From: Podochytrium sp. JEL0797
Taxonomy: Eukaryota > Chytridiomycota > Chytridiomycetes > Chytridiales > Chytriomycetaceae
Assembly: GCA_027596195.1 (NCBI GenBank)
Contig: JADGJG010000730.1
Span: 1-13,347 of the forward strand
DNA: 13,347 nucleotides
Direction: 5' to 3'
The notes under the pieces were generated by a model, which had not been told where the DNA came from, did not search any database, and worked only from the letters and a program-made list of their open reading frames with translations. How positions within the stretch are numbered: the first letter of the stretch is position 1; each line of letters opens with the position of its first letter. Positions 6,958-13,347 of the stretch are shown here, one piece after another. The translations under genes were made by a program, and so were the position numbers.

Positions 6958-8003
6958 TTACAACCCAATGCCGCTCGACCACCCAAACTCAGGCATCATG
7001 AACGTATCGATCTCTTGTCCCGCAAGAGAATGACTACGCATCACATGCTGCTGTTGATGCTGCGCAAACCACGGCTCGCAAAACCCAACCTGCGTAGACG
7101 CATACTGTTGCTCGGAAAAGCGTCTAAATTGAAGCTGCTGTTGCATGTACTGCTGATTGAAAAACGCTTGCGCTGGAGGTGCCGGGTGGAAAAAGAAGCT
7201 CGGTTGGTGCTGAAAGTCGAGCAGTTCTTCTAGAAACGAGCCTGCAGATTGGAGGACTTGTGGAGAGGAAGTGGAAGAGAAGGAAGACACTGGAAAAGTG
7301 GAGATGGACGTCTCGTGGGCGGAGGAGGGGGGTTCCTCGGATGACTGAGATTCGGGGGAACTTGACCCTGCATTTTTCTTGGGTTCCGCGGTTGTTTCGC
7401 TGGTGGACTCTTCCTCGACCCTTTTCGCGTTGTGTTTTTTGAAGTAAAGGCCTGTGAATGATCAGTCAACAATTCCGTGGGTGCAGATTAAAAAAATAAA
7501 TTCCGAGACAAAAAGCTCTCACCACACGCATTACACAGCGGATGCAACTTGTCCCTTGTCCTCCTCCAGAAACACGATTTGGTTGTCAAACAGTGGTGAC
7601 ACGTGAGGTTCCGTTCGCGTCGTTGGATCCCGCCCTTGCGTTTGAGGGTTGGTCGGTGCTGCTGCGGCTTTTCGGGCGCTGCTGCTCGGGTGATGGAGGG
7701 GCTGGGTGAGTTGGACTCGGTTGGTTCTCTTGGAGAAGGGAAGTGCTTGGTTGTTCCGGTGGGAGAATGCATCACGGGTGCCGAGGGTGTGTCAGCAGGT
7801 GGAGAACTCGTTTCGGCACTTGGGGACACGGCCGCGGGGGAGAGTTGGTCGGCGAGGAGACTGGCGCAGGGAGAAGAAAGCGGCTCTGGGCGACTGCCAA
7901 GGCTGCTGCGCGTCTCAAAGGCGGCAGTGATGTCCAGATCAAGGCGGAGCAGGTTTGAACCCGAGGCCGCTGGAGACGAGTGGTGCGCGAGGGAGGGAAG
8001 CAT
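6958..8003 (-). CDS. GATA-type zinc-finger protein 5 with FWRR finger (324 aa, 2 exons)
   Basis: Predicted nuclear regulator. Exons are 8003-7523 and 7451-6958 (975 nt, divisible by three). The 71-nt intron (GTGAGAGC...CACAG, branch-like GACTGAT) lies at the same Gly codon as in its paralogs. The ATG at 8003 is the first after an in-frame TGA. The finger is at residues 135-160 (CHHC-x18-CNAC) with SCFWRR in place of TPLWRR, so Phe145 replaces the base-contacting Leu, as in the neighbouring finger protein 4. The tail GLYFKKHNAKR also matches that neighbour, pointing to a recent duplication. A basic stretch (about 121-133, LKRKGGIQRRERN) precedes the finger. The N-terminus is Ser/Pro-rich. The C-terminus has an acidic-hydrophobic patch (AGSFLEELLDFQ) and then a Gln/Phe-rich segment. 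DNA target unknown. Confidence 0.9.
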
Positions 8004-8267
8004 GAAGTGGTTGAGTGCCGCAGCGGGGAATTGAAAGCGATCGAATTCGTGGACAAAATCAAAAAACGGGCGGCACTTTCACAAACGAGGTGATGGGACC
8101 CGAAAAAATTGTGGGAAAAAGAAAATTTTGACCTGCGATTTTGGGCTTGGCTCAACCTCATGGGACGTTTTGCACCCGTAAATTCGGGGGTCTCTCGCAC
8201 ACGAGTTGATTGTTCTGAATCATTTTCTAGAGAGTTTGCACGTGGATGCAGCCACTGCAAGGGAACT

Positions 8268-8297
8268 GCCAAGCATCAAGGTCCCGGCTGCCAAGCC
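8268..8297 (+). promoter_or_regulatory. Paired CTGCCAAGC elements upstream of finger gene 5
   Basis: CTGCCAAGCA and CTGCCAAGCC sit 22 bp apart, about 265-295 bp before the ATG at 8003. The first copy is the same octamer found before three other finger genes. The PacC-like core GCCAAG is present twice. Confidence 0.35.
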
Positions 8298-8458
8298 TTC
8301 GCTTCACGAAAGCATTATCCTCGTTTATCATACAATCGGATTGCACAGATCTCGGAAAAGAAGATCCTGCAAACGAGATATAATCCTGAGTAATGACTTC
8401 AATCTCGAAGCCGCAGCGAGTGGCGGAACAGTGAACGCTGAGGCTCCGCAGAGATCAA

Positions 8459-8504
8459 TCGCATCACTTCGCATCACAATCGCAGATCTATTTTGATCTA
8501 TTTT
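8459..8504. repeat. Two adjacent short tandem duplications
   Basis: TCGCATCAC occurs at 8459-8467 and 8469-8477. GATCTATTTT occurs at 8485-8494 and again at 8495-8504. Both pairs are in the intergenic region upstream of finger gene 5. Confidence 0.75.
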
Positions 8505-8708
8505 AATCTTCCCGCGTTGCGAGCAGTCGAACCACTTTGTTACAATCGGGAAGAACCTCGAGAAACGATCATTTCTGGCATTTGCGTTTCTAAAAAAGCT
8601 CTCCCACATTTCTGAAATTTTGAATGCGCTTTGGCCGACTGCAAAGGATCCGAGTCAATGTATCGATAGTCCAAAAATCGAAGGAGCGAGAAACCATTTG
8701 TTCAACCA

Positions 8709-8714
8709 TTTATT
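8709..8714 (-). terminator. Candidate poly(A) signal AATAAA of ARPC2
   Basis: AATAAA on the - strand, about 147 nt after the ARPC2 stop at 8860. Confidence 0.55.
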
Positions 8715-8859
8715 CACCCTCACACACAAGGAAACGAGAGAGAAGCAGAACAGTTTCCAAATCAATATTCACATTTCTCTTCAACGCTTGAAAGTCTTGC
8801 CACTATATTCGAAACAACCGTCAGCAAAGAGAATCTGAACAAACAACAACGGTCAATAG

Positions 8860-10183
8860 TTACCCCATCGTTTTCTTGTCCTTCTGATCATCCTTTACTT
8901 CCGGCTTGGCGCGGTTCAACACCTTCAAGAAGGACTCGACGCGAGCACGCATTCTCGAGTGCATGTATGCCTTGGACGCCTTGATGTGGTAGTGGAGGTA
9001 GTCTCTGAACAGTTGGATTTGGGAGATTGTGTTTTCGCGAATGGGACCAGCGACGAAGTGACGTGGGAACAGGACTGTGATTCGATAGGGTGAGGGTTGT
9101 CAGCGATGATGCGTGTGTGCATTTTGTCGTTCGAGAAGATTCAATTTCTGTACCGAACGTGACGTATCCAACATTATCGGCATCGCTGAGTCTGAGACCG
9201 CTGAGTTCCAAAGGTGGTTCGCGGTGGCTGTAGAGAACTTGAGGGGCGTTTTGGATTGCGGGCTGTCTTCTCGCATCGACAAATTCCTGTAAAAACAACC
9301 GCGAGTAATTGAGTACGCCTCCAAACCGTCAAACTCGTCCCTCCATTACGATATTCACCCACCTGCAAAAACACCTTCCCAAAGATCTTGTCCGCCTCCT
9401 CCTTAAACTGCGTCGAGAAAATCACCGTCACGCGGTCCGCGAATCCCATAATGTACATGGACTCCTGCTCACGGTAATTCACGGTCATGACTCCCGTGTT
9501 TCTCCCCTCCGTCTGCGCCTGGAATGCGGCCTCGAAGGGCGCAGCGAGTGCATTGCGCTTAAGCATCGCGAGACTCCGGACCAGGGCAACCTTGTCCACT
9601 CCGCCCAGCTGTGTCTCATCAATGCGCAGCGTCACGTCGAAGCCAGGCTCCGGCTGAGGTTGGAGCAACGATCCGTACTCGCGCTGCAGCACCGCCGAGG
9701 CGCCAAACGCAACGAGTTCCGGGAAACACTTCATGCTCATGCTGAAGTTGAGCACGGCCTTGTTGTCGGTTGTGGAGAGCGAGTACGAGACGCCGTCAAA
9801 GTCGTGCAGGGTGAGGTACAGTTTCTCGGGTTCTTCGGTGCTGGATTCAATTGTACGTGAAGTGGATGAGGTGGAGTGAGTTGCGAGTAGTTCGAGTGGT
9901 GGTGAGAGTAATGCTCACCGGTTGAACCGCTCTCTGAACGTCTCTTCGAGAATGCGGTTACCGTCTCTGTTGACAGGGGGTGGGGCGAGTAATTAGCAAC
10001 CAGACACAAATAAATACTGGCCAACGGGTAACGGGTGCCGAGCCCAGAGGTTCCCTCGGATCCATCCTATGGACAAATCACTGTCCAACAAGATCCCAAC
10101 AAATGATCCGGTCCTCAGGGGCTCTGTGGGGCAACGGCTCGGCATTGAGTGGTGCGGGCGGGAACTCACTCCAACAAAATCAT
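8860..10183 (-). CDS. ARPC2: Arp2/3 complex subunit 2 (ARPC2, p34 type; 295 aa, 5 exons)
   Basis: One of the two central scaffold subunits of the Arp2/3 complex, which holds the complex on the mother actin filament so that branches form in the cytoplasm. Exons are 10183-10170, 9966-9919, 9840-9363, 9286-9154 and 9074-8860 (888 nt, divisible by three). All introns are GT-AG: 203, 78, 76 and 79 nt. The protein is 295 residues, against 300 in the human protein. Family landmarks are in order: [14 protein letters not shown] at the start, [108 protein letters not shown], read in pieces, and [11 protein letters not shown] near the end. The start is fixed by the conserved MILLE, coded by a 14-nt exon. 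It is single copy here and expected to be essential or important for actin patches, endocytosis or crawling. Confidence 0.96.
10036..10144. repeat. 9-bp perfect inverted repeat inside the long first intron of ARPC2
   Basis: TGCCGAGCC (10036-10044) and GGCTCGGCA (10136-10144) are exact reverse complements, 91 bp apart, inside the 203-nt intron 10169-9967. Pairing in the transcript would loop out most of the intron and bring the splice sites closer. Confidence 0.6.
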
Positions 10184-10224
10184 CTTTTTTTGCAATGTCA
10201 ACCAAGAATAACAATATTCAATAC

Positions 10225-10230
10225 TTTATT
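10225..10230 (-). terminator. Poly(A) signal AATAAA of the CLC gene
   Basis: AATAAA on the - strand begins 6 nt after the CLC stop codon and ends 42 nt before the ARPC2 ATG. The CLC 3' end must therefore lie in or very near the ARPC2 leader. Confidence 0.6.
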
Positions 10231-10235
10231 CTACT

Positions 10236-13200
10236 CTAATGATTCTTTCCCGTAATCTCCAACGCAAGGTCAATCAACGTCTTTGGCCTCCGATTTTCCT
10301 CCTCCTCCTCCGCCACGACCACCGGCCGAATCAAATCGCGTCGCATCACAAGGCCCGTCATGAACCCATCCTCATCCACCACATACACCCTCTTCAGCCC
10401 CAACTGCCGAAACCACGTGTACACTTTCGAGGCAGTGCAATCCTCGCGTACCGTCATGGGATTGTTTTTGCAGATGGAGCGAATATGAACCGTCGTGAGT
10501 GGATTGACTTGTGTCGATTGCATCTCCTCGATGAGTTCAATCAACCGTCGACGTGTGACGTATCCAACAGGTCGATACCTCTCTGTCCCAGGCGCGGCAC
10601 GACCAACCCGTTCACCAACCACGACTCCACTCACCACCCCGTCTCCCACAAACCGCGCCGACTCACCACCCTCCTCATCCTGCACAACCACCGTCTCAAC
10701 AACAGGAAATCCATGAAACGCCGTCGTCTGAAGAACTCGTTCAATAGTAGCCATTGTTTCAGTCGTTTGGAACGCAATCACGCTTTTGCACATGATTTGC
10801 TTGGTCGTAATGGTGCGCAAGAGGTTGGCGGGTTCAGTGGGAAGGTAAGGGGCGCCGTTGTTTTCCATTTCGGTGTGGTACAGGGATGGGCCGATGGTGG
10901 AGGACACCCAGGCGGAAGTGAATGTGACCTGATTCAATTCGAATGACATCAATACATGCTGCTCCACCCTCTTTACAGGAATGTAAAACGAGCAACTCAC
11001 AATAATCAACGCCGGCAGGTACGAAAAGTCACCCGTCATTTCCAGTGCAACCGCAACCACTGTCAACACGAGCCCCGAAGTCCCACTCCACAGTGCTGCC
11101 ATTCCAATCAACGCGTAGGCCCCAGGATCCACGGATCCAGGACTAATTGCGTTCAACCCGAGTCCAACCATCCTGCCGGCTGCCGCTCCGATAATCAAAT
11201 TCGGAACAACGAGATCGGTAGGTAGCGCGACGTAGTACGTGATGGTTCCGAGAAGGAGGTACACAATCAGGAATACAGCCAGAGACGGAGCTTCCCAAAT
11301 GTTGTAGACTCCACGGAGGAGGAGAAGCTTCAATTGACGCTCGGGAGACGTCCACAAGAGCGTACGTACTTGGTAATAGCATTCCTCTCCTTCCACGAGC
11401 AGCTCGCCGAGTTTGAGGCTCGAGGGGTCAAAGTGGAACTCAAAGTTGCTCAAGGTGAGATTCGACGCGGTTAATGACGCGTCGGTTCGCTTGACAGCAT
11501 GCGTTCCGTTCGTCGGAGATTGAAGGTCGGGTTCGGAGGAGGCGCAGTAGGTTTGATAGGTTTCCACGATCAGGTTGTTGAACTGGAGTTCCGTTGATTT
11601 TGGGTAACAAACTCCATCCGCCTGCAATGCTTCCTTGCAAGAGAGGAGACTCTCGCACGAAAGCGCATGGTCACTCCCAGCAAAGCTGCACTCCGGCGTA
11701 GTAGAAGTAATGTGACTGAGTGGAGTCTTGAGGGAAATGCAATGATCCAGCGTATCATTGGACGGAACCCAAATGACCACAACCGCCGTCAACACAGCCA
11801 CAACGAGAACCTCCACGATACGAATCATGTTTTTGAAGTTGTGGTTCTTGGGGTGTCCTTCCTTGTCGGTGGCGGGGTTGATGATGTTTTTGAGACGGAA
11901 GCGTTGGACGATGGAGAGGATTTTGTTCAACAGTTGGCCGAGGAGGGCGGCGAGGATTCCGATGGCAATGTAGGCGAGAACATCGGGAATGGACATGCGA
12001 ACTTCGCAAGATGATTGCAACTGTCAATTATTTTGGTATTAGAATCACGCGTGAGGGGAAAATCATGAAACGAATGACTCACTGGAAACAAACTCGTCTC
12101 CTGCGGATTCAAATAAACACTCCCAAGCAACTGATGTTCCACCCCTGAAGTAGTATACGCAACAATCAAATACCCACACATGGTCGCAAAAGTCAACTGA
12201 ATCAACAACTTCAACTCAAAAAAACTCGTCGCCTCCTCCACCGCAAACAACACGCCCCCAATCGGAGCCTTGAAAATCACCGCAATCGCAACAGAAGACC
12301 CCATCGTCGCGTAGAGACGCACCGTGCGGTGTTGTAGGAAACTGAGGAGCCCATCCACGAGCTTTTTGTGCGTCCATCGCGTGATTCGGTTGATTCCGTT
12401 CATGGTGTCGTTGAGATGTGTTCCTTGGTCGCCGAGGTCGTCGATTTTTCCGAGATCGAGGGTCTCGCCGTAAAAGAGTTTGCGGAACCAGACCCATTGG
12501 GTGACTTGTTTGGCGAGCACGATGCCCACGCCGGCGCCGATTTCGGCCATGGGTCCGTCGATGCCGGAAAACAAACCAGCGCTGACCTGTTTGGGAAGTT
12601 GGAAGAAGGGATCAGAAACGTGTGAGGAAAATTTTCTAAAATTCAAAACTCACCATTCCAATAATCGATACGTATTTCACGGCCAGGGTTTTCATCGTGA
12701 CTCCGTGTAGAGCTGAAGCACCATTCAGGAACGCAATCACTTCCGTCATTCCTGTTGAAAGTCACTTAAGTGAGAATTTTTCCGAATCGCGGTCACACGG
12801 AAAGGATTACCCGATCCAATGGTTGTGGGAGCAACAAACACGACCAGCACAGCGGGGACCAAGATGGCTGCCAAAGCCGTTACAATACTGAATAGCGTGG
12901 CAACGCCTTTTTCATCTCTCGACACGTATTCCTTAATCTGCTGCAACCTCTGCTCCGCAAAAAACTCTGTCCCATACGACAACCCCAAAAACAGCACCAC
13001 AATCACGACCACGAGCACAAACGACAACAAATAATGCATCAAATCTTGAATCAGCAACGACATTTTGGATTGCCCGGCGTAATGGAGGCGGAGGACGGGG
13101 TGATCGGGTTCTTCAAAGTCGATGGTTTCGTATTTGCGGAACATGGTGGTGATTTCTTCTTGGGCTTCTTCGATTGCTTTTTCGTTGTTGGCGGTCTCGG

Positions 13201-13315
13201 TGGGATGAGAGGGTGCATGAGGGGTGGTTGCTGGTCGAGTTGGTTGAGAAGTGGGTGGAGCCGAGGCTGGAAGCCGTAACGCAGGTCGAGAACCGGAAAC
13301 CTTGGAACGCTTCAT
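10236..13315 (-). CDS. CLC-family chloride channel or H+/anion exchanger, divergent, with two CBS domains (963 aa, 4 exons)
   Basis: Multi-pass anion transporter of inner or plasma membranes. Exons are 13315-12811, 12751-12654, 12586-12083 and 12020-10236 (2892 nt, divisible by three); introns of 59, 67 and 62 nt are GT-AG. An in-frame TAA five codons upstream supports the ATG. Residues 1-90 are cytosolic and Pro-rich; membrane segments begin at 92-113 and 138-161. CLC motifs: GSGMTE (167-172, usually GSGIPE), GIDGP (209-213, usually GxEGP, so the gating Glu is Asp211), and FKAPIGGVLFAVEE (306-319). Glu319 is kept at the proton-transfer position that exchangers have and channels lack. TDLVVP (637-642) stands for the usual GxFxP. 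A loop at about 457-600 has seven Cys and several N-glycosylation sequons. CBS1 is at about 770-869 with an acidic/Gly insert; CBS2 is at about 880-936. The loop and layout resemble the CLC-6/CLC-7/plant branch. Family assignment is firm; transport activity is not. Confidence 0.93.
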
Positions 13316-13347
13316 TCTGGGAGGGAATTATTCTCAAACTTTTGTGA

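Larger units (their letters stand above)
8004..8859 (-). promoter_or_regulatory. Upstream region of finger gene 5 and 3' region of ARPC2
   Basis: The longest gap (856 bp). Next to the finger gene it has a CACGTG box (8239-8244), GCCAAGCA (8268-8275), GCCAAGCC (8290-8297) and an inverted copy GGCTTGGCTC (8145-8154). Two pairs of short tandem repeats are at 8459-8504, and the palindrome TATCGATA is at 8661-8668. The ARPC2 poly(A) signal is at 8709-8714. A 93-residue frame on the - strand at 8328-8609 has no recognisable feature and was not called. No tRNA-like fold was found by eye. Confidence 0.5.

Noticed and set aside
8395..8470. tRNA-like GGCTTCGAGATT on the - strand
   Set aside because: The T-loop-like string has no matching acceptor, D or anticodon arms at the right distances.
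8328..8609. 93-codon - strand frame in the long intergenic region
   Set aside because: No domain, signal sequence or splice-linked partner. It overlaps short tandem repeats and likely promoter sequence.
8661..8668. TATCGATA palindrome as an autoregulatory GATA site
   Set aside because: It lies about 650 bp from the finger gene start and next to the ARPC2 3' end. By eye, GATA motifs are not enriched in the cluster's promoters.
9309..9860. 183-codon + strand frame
   Set aside because: Antisense to ARPC2 exon 3, whose sense strand matches the family along its full length.

Overview
The window looks like nuclear DNA from a fungus. It holds intron-containing protein genes with short GT-AG introns (59-79 nt, one of 203 nt), AATAAA signals and compact spacing. 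A family of GATA-type zinc-finger regulators sits next to an Arp2/3 complex subunit and a CLC-type anion transporter. No tRNA, rRNA, transposon or CRISPR structure was seen. The short introns, an Arp2/3 complex and several 18-residue-loop GATA fingers would suit an early-diverging, possibly zoosporic (chytrid-like) fungus. That placement is an inference; the sequence alone does not prove it.

Layout. 1-289 (+) is the 3' end of a cysteine-rich, probably secreted protein that starts outside the window. 697-8003 (-) holds five consecutive genes on the same strand. Each encodes one GATA-type zinc finger in a low-complexity protein of about 280-450 residues. Four of them share one phase-1 intron that splits the Gly codon directly after the last zinc-binding Cys. 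The fifth (2726-3577) has no intron, a longer finger loop and almost no C-terminal region. 8860-10183 (-) is the Arp2/3 subunit ARPC2 in five exons, giving 295 residues and starting with a 14-nt coding exon. 10236-13315 (-) is a CLC-family chloride channel or exchanger in four exons, 963 residues, with two C-terminal CBS domains.

How the parts relate. The five finger genes look like a tandem expansion. The members at 5646-6629 and 6958-8003 resemble each other most: both have FWRR instead of LWRR and a KKH tail. All five carry a basic stretch before the finger and have lost most of the usual basic tail after it. Four of the five upstream regions carry the octamer GCCAAGCA, which contains the PacC core GCCAAG. 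The ARPC2 and CLC genes are neighbours on the same strand with only 52 bases between the CLC stop and the ARPC2 start; nothing ties them functionally to the finger genes.

Best candidates for something undescribed: the tandem GATA-finger cluster with its altered DNA-contact residues and shared upstream octamer, and the CLC protein, which has substitutions in all three normally invariant anion-pathway motifs.
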